The notes below the pieces were generated by a model, which made no database searches, was not told where the DNA came from, and worked only from the letters and a program-made list of their open reading frames with translations. The position numbers and the translations under genes are program-made. From Phaeobacter sp. 11ANDIMAR09 (lineage in GTDB: Bacteria; Pseudomonadota; Alphaproteobacteria; Rhodobacterales; Rhodobacteraceae): a stretch of DNA of 64,000 nucleotides. The stretch spans positions 1-64,000 of the forward strand of contig NZ_LIKT01000010.1 of the NCBI RefSeq assembly GCF_001294455.1. Reading direction: 5' to 3'. This document shows positions 43,354 through 51,223 of the stretch, piece by piece (the stretch's first letter is position 1; the number at the start of each line of letters is the position of its first letter).

Positions 43354-43566
43354 CTTGTCTATCTCCGTCTGGTATGCCGTTGCATGCCGTTTATCCTCTG
43401 CGCCCTCGCGACGCAATTGGCCAGTTGCGCGCAGCATAGCCTATCACCAGCCGGGGTATAGGGAGAATTCGCCAAATTGAGCTTGCTCCATGTCATTGTC
43501 AGCCCGGTCAGGATCTCTAGAGTGGGACACAACGTATCCATTGTTGTGACCAAATTGGAGATCACT

Positions 43567-44184
43567 GTGAACCAATCGCTCCATACGCGCCGCCCGCGAC
43601 CCGCAGCCTCGGCCATAGGGGGCATTCCGCTTGGATGGGGGGCGGTGCCAGCGTTTTTGGCATTGGTGGTTCTGAGCCTTGCTTTACTCTTTGGGCAGGT
43701 CACCAGGGTTTCTGCCCATGAGATTGCTGATTTTGCTGGGTTTTATACTGGCTCGGCCAAAGTGGAAGACGGCGATGGCGCAAATGACTTGCGGGATCTA
43801 AGCGTTGTGATTGATGAGACCTCAAAGGGGTTTACTGTGCAGTGGAGTACGGTGACTGAAAAGGAAGACGGGCGCCGCAAGGAAAAGTCCTACACGGTTG
43901 AATTCATCACCAGCGACAGGAGTGGAATTTTTTCAGCGGCCATGCACCGAAATGTCTTTGGTCACGAGGTGCAGCAAGATCCCATGAAAGGCGAACCCTA
44001 TGTCTGGGCGCGGCTCACCGGGGATACGTTGACGGTGTTTTCGATGTTTATCCATCAAAACGGCGACTACGAGATGCAGCAATATGATCGCAGGTTGACG
44101 GACACAGGATTGAGCCTGGTTTTCAGCTCACATCGCAATGGCAGACCTGTGCGCCAGATGGCGGCGGACCTCATCCGCCAGTGA
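43567..44184 (+). CDS. Hypothetical protein with one N-terminal membrane helix
   Basis: A 205-residue protein. Residues about 23-45 form one helix (PAFLALVVLSLALLFGQVTRVSA) that could be an uncleaved anchor or signal peptide. The rest is beta-rich (FYTGSAKVEDGDGA, GFTVQWSTVTEK, YTVEFITSDRSGIFSAAM), probably periplasmic. I chose GTG 43567 because GGAG lies 6 bases upstream. It is a lone gene between fumC and sspB. Family unknown to me. Confidence 0.7.
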   Translation: MNQSLHTRRPRPAASAIGGIPLGWGAVPAFLALVVLSLALLFGQVTRVSAHEIADFAGFYTGSAKVEDGDGANDLRDLSVVIDETSKGFTVQWSTVTEKEDGRRKEKSYTVEFITSDRSGIFSAAMHRNVFGHEVQQDPMKGEPYVWARLTGDTLTVFSMFIHQNGDYEMQQYDRRLTDTGLSLVFSSHRNGRPVRQMAADLIRQ

Positions 44185-44282
44185 GGGGCCCATGCGGTTC
44201 TTGCTTTCCAGGCGGATGAACGCCGGAGCACAGCTATCAGCCGCGCGAGAGCCCTAGCAGTGGTCGCAAAGGGCTATAGTAG

Positions 44283-44306
44283 CAAAAGGCCCGCATTTAG
44301 CGGGCC
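44283..44306 (-). terminator. Rho-independent terminator after sspB
   Basis: On the minus strand GGCCCGC (44306-44300) pairs with GCGGGCC (44294-44288) across a 5-base loop, followed by TTTTGCT. It ends the sspB transcript. Confidence 0.75.
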
Positions 44307-44315
44307 AAGAGCAAA

Positions 44316-44789
44316 TCAGGGTTTGCGGAAGCTATCAAGCGAGACCACATCGCCATCTGTGGGGCGGGGTGGTTCGTCGCCGTCTTCGTCATCCTCTTGT
44401 AGATCGTCTTCGTCAAACCCATCTTCGCTATCCTCATCGGCGGCTTCAAAGCGCAGGCCGAATTCAACCGATGGATCCACGAAGGTCTCAATCGAGTCAT
44501 AGGGGATGTATAGCGTTTCTGGCGCATCGCCAAAATTCAGGGTTATGCCAAACCCATTCTCCCCGACATCCAGGTTGTCATACCAGTGTTGCATCACCAC
44601 GGTCATGGCACCGGGATAGCGTTCGCGCAGCCAATCCGCCAGCTGAGCGTCCGGATGGTTGGTATCGAAGGTGATAAAGAAGTGATGGTTTCCCGGCAGG
44701 CCTTTATCCGCCACATCCTGCAGGACGGTGCGAATGAGGCCACGCATGGCGGAGTGCATCAGATTGCCGTAGTCGATCTCGCGGGACAT
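44316..44789 (-). CDS. sspB: SspB-family ClpXP adaptor
   Basis: A 157-residue SspB-like adaptor. The N-terminal dimerisation and peptide-binding domain (DYGNLMHSAMRGLIRTVLQDVADKGLPGNHHFFITFDT) matches the family, and it ends in a flexible acidic tail with DGDEPPRPTDGDVVSLDSFRKP, whose last residues dock on ClpX. It delivers ssrA-tagged proteins to ClpXP. The tmRNA gene that makes the tag lies 2.5 kb away (47270-47584). Confidence 0.92.
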   Translation of the reverse strand: MSREIDYGNLMHSAMRGLIRTVLQDVADKGLPGNHHFFITFDTNHPDAQLADWLRERYPGAMTVVMQHWYDNLDVGENGFGITLNFGDAPETLYIPYDSIETFVDPSVEFGLRFEAADEDSEDGFDEDDLQEDDEDGDEPPRPTDGDVVSLDSFRKP

Positions 44790-44927
44790 AGTAGAGACCC
44801 CTGTTAAATTGCTGCACCAGCATAGGGGATTCTGTCAGAAACTAAAGGGGAGCCGACTGGGTTTTTGTCATTATTTTGGGGCCCTAGCCGGTGCAGCTGG
44901 TGGGGGCGGGGGCAAAGCGAGTATTGA

Positions 44928-46220
44928 TCAGGAAAGTGCCGGGAAAAGTTGCGTTGCTAGCCCGGCGAGGGCCATGATGGCCAGCAGCCAAAACAGGCGT
45001 CCGCGCAGCCCATAGGCCACCAAGGGCGCCAGCAGGGTCAGCACAAGGGCGGCCCTATCCAGGCTGTGTAGATTAGGCCAGGGCAGGGCCAGCACTGAGG
45101 TCTGCAGATGGGCGACCTCTTGGAACAAAACATGCAGGGCGAACCAAACCATTAGGTTCAAGATCACGCCTGTCACGGCGGCAGTAATCGCCTTGAGCGC
45201 CGCGGACAGTCGCGGCAGGGCGGCCAGGCGTTCGACATAGGGGGCGGCGGCAAAGATCCACAAAAAGCAGGGCATAAAGGTGGCCCAAAGCGCGGTTGCC
45301 CCGGCCGCCAGGTAGAGCGCAAGTCCCCCCTGTTTCAGCCCGGCGAGCATGGCCACAAACTGGGTTACTAGAATGAGCGGGCCGGGGGTGGTCTCGGCAA
45401 GACCCAGAGCGTCAATCATCTCGCCGGCGCTGATCCATTGGTGGTGTTGCACTACGGCCTGACTCATATAGGCCAGCACCGCATAGGCACCGCCAAAGGT
45501 CACCACCGCCAATTTGGCAAAAAACCACCCTATACTGGCTAAAAATTCCGCCCCGATGAGGCTAAGTCCCAGCAGCGGCAACAGCCATAATCCGCCCCAG
45601 ATCAGAATGGTGCGCAGAGTGTGATGGGCTTTGAGGTCAGGCGATCTCGCCGAGACTATGGCCTGATCCGGGGCGCGATCCGGCGATTCGTTGCGCAGTC
45701 GGAGCCCGCCAAACAGGCCCGCTGCCAGGATCACCAGAGGAAAGGGCAGGCCAAAGACAAAGAGCGCCGCAAAACCAAAGCCTGCCAGCGCCCAATCCTG
45801 AGGGTGCCTAAGCGCCTTGTTGCTGAGCTTCCATAGCGCCTGCACCACGATCACCACCACGGCGGCTTTGACCCCCAGAAAGGCGGACTGCACCAGGGGG
45901 AGGTTGCCAAATATGGTGTAGAGCCAGACCAGTGCTGCAATTACCAGGGCGCCTGGCAGCACAAAAAGCAGACCGGCCAGAAGCCCGCCAGGAAATCCCC
46001 GCAGTCGCCAGCCGGTATAGGTGCACAGTTGCATGGCCTCGGGGCCGGGCAGCAGCATGCAAAAGGACAGGCCGCGCAGAAAACTGTCTTCGTCCACCCA
46101 GGGGCGCTCTTCCACCAGCTCTCGGTGCATCACCGCAATCTGCGCCGCCGGACCTCCAAAACTCATCAGGCCGATCTTGCCAAAGACCCGCCACATGTCA
46201 CCCCAGGAAACTGTTTTCAT
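44928..46220 (-). CDS. chrA: Chromate transporter, long-chain type
   Basis: A 430-residue membrane protein with about 10 to 12 helices and two homologous halves, the second starting near residue 215, as in long-chain ChrA. The motifs FGGPAAQIAVMHRE and the second-half FGGAYAVLAYMSQAVV are diagnostic. It exports chromate using the proton gradient. Its ATG overlaps the chrB stop by 4 bases (ATGA), so chrB-chrA is a coupled operon. Confidence 0.94.
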   Translation of the reverse strand: MKTVSWGDMWRVFGKIGLMSFGGPAAQIAVMHRELVEERPWVDEDSFLRGLSFCMLLPGPEAMQLCTYTGWRLRGFPGGLLAGLLFVLPGALVIAALVWLYTIFGNLPLVQSAFLGVKAAVVVIVVQALWKLSNKALRHPQDWALAGFGFAALFVFGLPFPLVILAAGLFGGLRLRNESPDRAPDQAIVSARSPDLKAHHTLRTILIWGGLWLLPLLGLSLIGAEFLASIGWFFAKLAVVTFGGAYAVLAYMSQAVVQHHQWISAGEMIDALGLAETTPGPLILVTQFVAMLAGLKQGGLALYLAAGATALWATFMPCFLWIFAAAPYVERLAALPRLSAALKAITAAVTGVILNLMVWFALHVLFQEVAHLQTSVLALPWPNLHSLDRAALVLTLLAPLVAYGLRGRLFWLLAIMALAGLATQLFPALS

Positions 46221-47032
46221 GCTTTTTTGTCCGTTGGCCAATCGTGGGTCTCGCCCTGACCATCTCTGGCCCAGCGATACAGGGCATCATAGAGAGCAAA
46301 TCCTGCCTCCAGTTGCTGGTGGTCATCGCGAAACTGCCGCGACAGCCCCACTGAGAGCGCAAGCAGGCCAGCGGCTTCTGGGGCAAGCTCATGGCGATTG
46401 GTGTCCGCGGCCCGCACCACGGTCGAAATCCGGTCAAGCGCCGCAGTGCGCAGGGAGAACCTGTCCAGCATGGTGTCAAAACTGCAGAGTTCTCCCTGAT
46501 GGGACCAGTCGCCCCCTTCTATGTCAAAGGCGGTTGCGCTGTATCGGTCGGCAACCGCTGCAACTTCTGACGGGGCGACAAACAGAAACCGGGCCGTAGG
46601 ATCCACAAAGCGGCGGATAAGCCAGGGGCAGGCTATGCGGTCAATCTTGGGGCGGTGTCGGGTGACCCACAGGCTGTTGCCCGCTGTCTGACCTGGCAGG
46701 GCTGCAACAGGGAAGCTTGGCGCATCGCGCAGGGTGCGCCAAGCCTGCATGCCGCCCTTGAGGTATTCGGCGGGGATAGCTTCGCTGCGCAGCCAAGAGG
46801 TCAACCCCTGCGACAGTTTGAGGCCGCGCTGGCATACGATCACGCAGGCGTCCTTTCCAACACGGGCTTTCAGCCCGTGGATATCTGTATGCGGGTGGCG
46901 AAAGGCGCCGGGGATGAGATAGGGGTCCGCGTTGAAGTCTTCATCGGTGCAGATGTCAACGATATGTGGTGCGGTCGGGGTGCCGATCAAGCGCAGCAGT
47001 TGAGATGGGGTGATTTCATTTGGGGCGGCCAA
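46217..47032 (-). CDS. chrB: Chromate resistance protein with rhodanese domain (ChrB-type)
   Basis: A protein of about 271 residues. The N-terminal half (about 1-110) is a rhodanese-type sulfurtransferase domain with the Cys of CQRGLKLS at C67, and the C-terminal half carries the ChrB-type chromate-resistance domain (IDRIACPWLIRRFVDPTARFLFV, later SFDTMLDRF, ALDRISTVVRAAD). I prefer TTG 47032, because GAGGAG lies 8 bases upstream, over the TTG at 47146. It may sense or detoxify chromate and acts with the coupled chrA. Start and exact function remain uncertain. Confidence 0.85.
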   Translation of the reverse strand: MAAPNEITPSQLLRLIGTPTAPHIVDICTDEDFNADPYLIPGAFRHPHTDIHGLKARVGKDACVIVCQRGLKLSQGLTSWLRSEAIPAEYLKGGMQAWRTLRDAPSFPVAALPGQTAGNSLWVTRHRPKIDRIACPWLIRRFVDPTARFLFVAPSEVAAVADRYSATAFDIEGGDWSHQGELCSFDTMLDRFSLRTAALDRISTVVRAADTNRHELAPEAAGLLALSVGLSRQFRDDHQQLEAGFALYDALYRWARDGQGETHDWPTDKKA

Positions 47033-47269
47033 GGGGAGGTCTCCTCGCAAGCAAGGGTAACTTGCGAACCTCTGGCTTGGCGCCTCACGGGGCGTTCGCG
47101 ACGTTCCCCATAGCGCAGTGATGCGATCAGGGCGGGGATTTGTCAAGCGATGGGGGCAGGATGTGAAGGATCTGCGACTGCGCCATGTTCTAGGCTTTGC
47201 GCCGCGCGCTGAACAAAAGGCGGCAGACAGACTTGAGTGGGGAGGCCTGCGCCGGGAGGTCGGGGGAGA

Positions 47270-47584
47270 GAAAGTGCAGGTTTCTGTTGCCAGGTACCTG
47301 CGAACCCCGCCAGTCGCTGCTAGGCGAAAGGACTTAAGTTTCGGTTTTCCGAACTGCTTACGCAGCCAGGGCTACCGGAGCACGATTGTCATTTGCAATT
47401 GTACAGTTTTCGCCGATAACGGTGGCAGACAGCCGAGACAAAGCTAACCCCTTTAGACGTCCGTCGATCCTGTTTCGACCCCATGATGCCCAAATGAAGC
47501 ATGTTTGGTGGAGTCGCCGGGTACCGCCCCCGGGTCCGATCCGTTTATTACGAGCGCATTTATGTCCATAGTCCCCGAAGGAAC
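47270..47584 (-). ncRNA. ssrA: Two-piece (circularly permuted) tmRNA
   Basis: On the minus strand the order is acceptor piece then coding piece. The acceptor piece ends CGACTCCACCA with the 3' CCA at 47506-47508; a T-arm stem CCGGG/CCCGG with loop GGCGGTA precedes it. After a spacer of 23 bases (47483-47505) the coding piece starts at 47482 with GGGGTCGAAACAGGATCGAC, whose first 7 bases pair with CGACTCC. The tag frame runs from GCA at 47396 to TAA ending at 47358 and encodes ANDNRAPVALAA. Two hairpins follow (TTCGG/CCGAA and GCAGGT/ACCTGC), so the 3' end is near 47270; the ends are approximate. It rescues stalled ribosomes with SmpB and tags products for ClpXP and SspB. Confidence 0.93.
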
Positions 47585-47590
47585 AATTTG

Positions 47591-47596
47591 AATATA
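47591..47596 (-). promoter_or_regulatory. Candidate -10 box of the tmRNA gene
   Basis: The minus strand reads CCCCTATATTCAAATTG just before the acceptor piece. TATATT is a good -10, but the region 17 bases upstream has only a weak -35 (CTTCAA). Confidence 0.4.
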
Positions 47597-47679
47597 GGGG
47601 ATTGCGGCGGGGATTTGAAGTGGCCAAACGGCCTTTTTCGCGGCGGAATTTGATTTTCTTCGACTTCCATTGGGACCGG

Positions 47680-47755
47680 GCTGGGGCTTTGGGGGCCGGC
47701 CCCCAGCCGGTGCGTTGCACCAGCTCCCCCGGGATTTTTTGGGCCAAATGAAAGG
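47680..47755. repeat. Hairpin-rich element between tmRNA and GntR genes
   Basis: CCCGGGGGAGCTGG, GTGCAACGCACCGG and a GGGGGCCGGCCCCC palindrome form nested stems next to GGGATTTTTTGGGCC. It resembles the widely dispersed intergenic hairpin elements of roseobacter genomes in my memory; only one copy is in this window. Confidence 0.4.
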
Positions 47756-47769
47756 AGAAAAGTCCCTAG

Positions 47770-48519
47770 TCAGCCGGCCTGTGGGGGAGGGGACTTTGTG
47801 GACCGTGTTTCAAAGACCTTTTGGGCGAGGCTGAGCGTTTCCTTTTCTAGCGCCTGCAGGCCGTCGGAGGCGGCGGCGCCGTCGCCTAGGTCAATTGCAT
47901 CGGCAATCTGGCAGTGCAGGGCTACGATCCGGGCGCGGTCGCGCGCGGAAAAGGTGATCATATTCATCAAGGGCTGCATGGCCTCTACCGCGCCGGCCAA
48001 TTGGTACGACAGCACCGGATTGGCCGCGCCGTCGACCAGGGCCCGGTGAAAGGCGACGTCGGAAGCGCAAAAAGCCTCGTCCGAGAGCTCTGGCTGGCCC
48101 TGGCGGAAGATCTCCGCCCGCATTGTCGCCAATTGGTCCGCATTTCGTCTCTGGGCCGAGAGCGGCGCGCAGGCGCGTTCCAGCGCGTAGCGGGCCTCGC
48201 AGGCGGTTTGGAAGCTGACCTCATTCATGCTCAGCAACAGGGTGGAGGTCGTTACCTGCTGGGCATAGGCGTCTTCAAAGCTGAGCCGGTTGACAAAGGC
48301 GCCGCCTGTTGCGCCGCGCTGGGTGCGGATCAGAGATTGGGCCGCCAGACGTTTTAACGCTTCGCGCACCGTGGGGCGTGACACCTCAAAATGATCGGCC
48401 AGTTCGGATTCTGACGGAAGGCGCTGATCTACAATCAGATCGCCGTTGATGATGGCAGATTTGATGGACTGTGAAATCTGCGCCGAGAGATCGGCGGAAC
48501 TTTTGGGGTCAATCTTCAT
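47770..48519 (-). CDS. GntR-family (FadR/FCD) transcriptional regulator
   Basis: A 249-residue GntR regulator. The winged helix-turn-helix is at residues about 30-80 (QRLPSESELADHFEVSRPTVREALKRLAAQ), and the rest is the FCD ligand domain. It is divergent from the dmdA-acuI genes, the same order as in Ruegeria pomeroyi (from memory), so it is the likely regulator of DMSP demethylation. Two tandem TGTCTGACA-type sites at 48555-48578, 36-59 bases upstream of its start codon, are the candidate operators. Confidence 0.93.
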   Translation of the reverse strand: MKIDPKSSADLSAQISQSIKSAIINGDLIVDQRLPSESELADHFEVSRPTVREALKRLAAQSLIRTQRGATGGAFVNRLSFEDAYAQQVTTSTLLLSMNEVSFQTACEARYALERACAPLSAQRRNADQLATMRAEIFRQGQPELSDEAFCASDVAFHRALVDGAANPVLSYQLAGAVEAMQPLMNMITFSARDRARIVALHCQIADAIDLGDGAAASDGLQALEKETLSLAQKVFETRSTKSPPPQAG

Positions 48520-48554
48520 TTCACGTCCATTTGCTTTGGGCTGATGTTTTTATT

Positions 48555-48578
48555 TGTCTGACATTTAAAAGTCTGACA
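48555..48578. promoter_or_regulatory. Tandem GntR operator candidates
   Basis: TGTCTGACA (48555-48563) and AGTCTGACA (48570-48578) lie in direct repeat, centres 15 bases apart, in a GTCTGACATTTAA context repeated twice. The first is a perfect palindrome around a central T, which suits a dimeric GntR regulator binding both faces. Confidence 0.5.
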
Positions 48579-48626
48579 TTTAATTACGCAAGGGTGAGTC
48601 GGGTCTAGTTCTACTTGGAGGCCGTC

Positions 48627-48752
48627 ATGAATGCCACTGGGCAGAGGCAATCTGAGCCGATGAAGGGGGGGCGCGCAGGAGGCGTCAGCACTTTTGGTCT
48701 GCAGTTTGGAAAGGTGAGGATCGCCTGTGCCAAAAAGAGAGATCCAGGCTGA
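48627..48752 (+). CDS. Possible 41-residue leader ORF before dmdA
   Basis: ATG 48627 has GGAGG 6 bases upstream and opens a 41-codon frame (MNATGQRQSEPMKGGRAGG and onward) ending at TGA 48750, 44 bases before dmdA. No homology is recognised. The good ribosome site and position suggest a small regulatory leader or a spurious frame in a long 5' UTR. Confidence 0.35.
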   Translation: MNATGQRQSEPMKGGRAGGVSTFGLQFGKVRIACAKKRDPG

Positions 48753-48796
48753 AGGACCTGACCTGAGAGCGTTAACAGTAGCTAGGAGGATGAGCT

Positions 48797-49900
48797 ATGC
48801 CATTGATTTCACCGTCGCGACGGTTGCGTAGAACCCCTTTTTCAGAAGGGGTCGAGGCTGCCGATGTTAAGGCCTATACCGTTTACAATCATATGCTGCT
48901 GCCGACCGTGTTCGAGAGCCCTGAGGCAGATTACCATCATCTGAAAAAACATGTTCAGGTCTGGGATGTTTCTTGTGAGCGTCAGGTGGAACTGCGGGGG
49001 CCGGATGCCGGGCGCCTGATGCAGATGCTGACGCCGCGCGACCTGCGGGGGATGTTGCCGGGGCAGTGCTACTACGTCCCCATCGTTGATGAAACCGGCG
49101 GCATGCTGAACGATCCGGTTGCCGTAAAGTTGGCGGAAGACCGCTGGTGGATTTCAATCGCAGACAGTGATCTTCTCTACTGGGTCAAGGGCATTGCCAA
49201 TGGTTGGCGCTTGGATGTTCTGGTGGATGAGCCAGATGTTTCGCCGCTGGCGATCCAGGGGCCAAAAGCCGAAGCGCTGATGGAGCGGGTATTTGGCGAG
49301 AGTATTCGATCTATCCGCTTCTTCCGGTTTGGTACCTTTCAGTTTCAGGGGCGGGATCTTGTGATTGCGCGCTCAGGATATTCCAAACAGGGCGGGTTTG
49401 AGATCTATGTCGAAGACGGTGAGATCGGTATGCCTTTGTGGAACAAGCTTTTTGAGGCGGGCCAAGATCTGCAGGTGCGCGCGGGCTGCCCCAACCTGAT
49501 TGAACGGATCGAGGGCGGTTTGCTGAGCTACGGCAATGATATGACCGATGACAATACCCCTCATGAATGCGGGCTTGGTCGGTTCTGTGATACCCATACT
49601 GCAATTGGCTGTATCGGGCGGGACGCCCTGCTGCGGGTGGCTAAGGAAGGCCCGGTTCAACAGATCAGAGCGATTTCGATTGCCGGAGAGCCCGTGCCGG
49701 CCTGCACAGAATTTTGGCCGCTCTATGCCGGAGGAAAACGGGTGGGGCGGGTGTCATCTGCGGCCTGGTCTCCGGATTTTCGCACAAATGTAGCCATCGG
49801 CATGGTGCGCATGACCCACTGGGATGCGGGCGCCAAGCTGGAGGTCGAAACCCCGGATGGGATGCGTACGGCCACCGTGCGTGACAAGTTTTGGATTTGA
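48797..49900 (+). CDS. dmdA: Dimethylsulfoniopropionate demethylase
   Basis: A 367-residue THF-dependent glycine-cleavage T-protein fold enzyme that moves a methyl group from DMSP to tetrahydrofolate, giving methylmercaptopropionate. The N-terminus SPSRRLRRTPFSEGVEAADVKAYTVYNHMLLPT matches DmdA closely; the motifs KHVQVWDVSCERQVELRG and the THF-pocket GDDMT-like YGNDMTDDNTPHECGL are in order. AGGAGG lies 7 bases before the ATG. acuI follows after 12 bases, so the two form an operon, and a BCCT transporter follows after a terminator. This is a hallmark of marine roseobacters. Confidence 0.97.
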   Translation: MPLISPSRRLRRTPFSEGVEAADVKAYTVYNHMLLPTVFESPEADYHHLKKHVQVWDVSCERQVELRGPDAGRLMQMLTPRDLRGMLPGQCYYVPIVDETGGMLNDPVAVKLAEDRWWISIADSDLLYWVKGIANGWRLDVLVDEPDVSPLAIQGPKAEALMERVFGESIRSIRFFRFGTFQFQGRDLVIARSGYSKQGGFEIYVEDGEIGMPLWNKLFEAGQDLQVRAGCPNLIERIEGGLLSYGNDMTDDNTPHECGLGRFCDTHTAIGCIGRDALLRVAKEGPVQQIRAISIAGEPVPACTEFWPLYAGGKRVGRVSSAAWSPDFRTNVAIGMVRMTHWDAGAKLEVETPDGMRTATVRDKFWI

Positions 49901-49912
49901 AGGAGAGACGAT

Positions 49913-50908
49913 ATGTTCAATGCAATGGTTGTGAACAAGGATGAAGAAACGGGCCTGGCCGCAGCCGCGGTGGAACAGATCGGCCTGGATCAACTGCCAG
50001 AGGGCAATGTCACCGTTGCCGTCGACTATTCCACAGTGAATTACAAGGATGGCCTGTGTCTCAGCCCGAAAGGGGGCGGCTTGGTGCGCAGCTATCCGCA
50101 TGTGCCTGGGATCGACTTTGCCGGCACCGTGGAGGCCAGTGCGGATGATCGCTATAAACCGGGCGACAAGGTGGTTCTGACTGGCTGGCGCGTCGGGGAA
50201 ACCCATTGGGGGGGCTATGCGCAAAAGGCGCGGGTCAAGGCCGACTGGCTGGTGCCGCTGCCTGCAGGTCTGGACAGCCGCCAGGCCATGGCAGTGGGCA
50301 CCGCCGGGCTCACGGCGATGTTGTCAGTGATGGCGCTGGAGGATCATGGGCTGAAACCAGGGCACGGGCCGGTGCTGGTGACTGGCGCTGCCGGCGGCGT
50401 CGGGTCTGTGGCAACAGCGATCCTGGCCAATCTGGGCTATGAGGTGGCCGGTGTCACCGGGCGGCCGGAAACCGCAGATTACCTGCGCGGTTTGGGCGCG
50501 ACGCAGATCGTGCCGCGTGAGGATCTGAACGAGACCGTCAAGCGCCCCTTGGAGGCTGAAACCTGGGCCGGCTGCGTTGATGCGGTTGGTGGCGACATGC
50601 TGGCACGTGTGCTGGGGCAAATGAAATATGGGGCTTCGGTAGCGGCTGTTGGCCTGGCGGGTGGGGCCGGACTTCCGGCCACGGTTATTCCCTTCCTGCT
50701 GCGGGGGGTGAACCTGTTGGGTATCGATTCCGTGATGCAGCCCTATGAAAACCGCGTGCGGGCCTGGCAGCGTCTGGCGACCGATCTGCCGATGGAGAAG
50801 CTGGAGGCCATGGTTAAACCGGCGGCCCTGTCGGATCTGCCGCAGCTGGGCGCTGATATCCTGAAGGGTCAGGTTCAGGGGCGGATTGTCGTGGACGTCA
50901 ACGCCTGA
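49913..50908 (+). CDS. acuI: Acrylyl-CoA reductase (AcuI)
   Basis: A 331-residue MDR-family NADPH reductase. The N-terminal catalytic domain (VAVDYSTVNYKDGLCLS, PGIDFAGTVE, GDKVVLTGW) and the nucleotide fold (VTGAAGGVGSVATAILANLGYEVAGVTG) match AcuI, which turns acrylyl-CoA into propionyl-CoA and so detoxifies acrylate from DMSP cleavage. It is 12 bases downstream of dmdA. No DMSP lyase is seen in this window. It ends at a strong terminator at 50945. Confidence 0.95.
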   Translation: MFNAMVVNKDEETGLAAAAVEQIGLDQLPEGNVTVAVDYSTVNYKDGLCLSPKGGGLVRSYPHVPGIDFAGTVEASADDRYKPGDKVVLTGWRVGETHWGGYAQKARVKADWLVPLPAGLDSRQAMAVGTAGLTAMLSVMALEDHGLKPGHGPVLVTGAAGGVGSVATAILANLGYEVAGVTGRPETADYLRGLGATQIVPREDLNETVKRPLEAETWAGCVDAVGGDMLARVLGQMKYGASVAAVGLAGGAGLPATVIPFLLRGVNLLGIDSVMQPYENRVRAWQRLATDLPMEKLEAMVKPAALSDLPQLGADILKGQVQGRIVVDVNA

Positions 50909-50944
50909 GACGCCCGGCATTATTGCCGACAGCGTAGCGCCGAG

Positions 50945-50972
50945 ATGGCCGTCCTTTGGGCGGCCATTTTTT
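50945..50972 (+). terminator. Rho-independent terminator after acuI
   Basis: ATGGCCGTCC (50945-50954) and GGGCGGCCAT (50958-50967) form a 10-bp stem with a TTT loop, followed by a T-run. The remaining gap up to the BCCT gene at 51224 shows a weak leader only. Confidence 0.88.
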
Positions 50973-51223
50973 GTGCCTGTCAGTAAAGTTGTTTTTCTGT
51001 TCAGGAAATGAAATGCCTGTACGATAATTGGCTTTGATTTCAGTGTTTTGGTGAGTCCGTTTTAACCTGTTCACTTTGCGACGGAAGGCTTGAGACATGC
51101 GACAAGCTGTCAATTCCGTGCGTTTTTGATGCCGATTTTGACGCAAATCTGGTCCGTTTTGTCATGTCTGACCTCCGTCGCCTCCCTCATCAGCTTTGCT
51201 TACATGACAAGAGGAGAGGAAAG

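Noticed and set aside
47358-47747. 129-residue minus-strand frame ending in ANDNRAPVALAA
   Set aside because: It is the tmRNA tag frame extended through the acceptor piece; the RNA explains the whole stretch.
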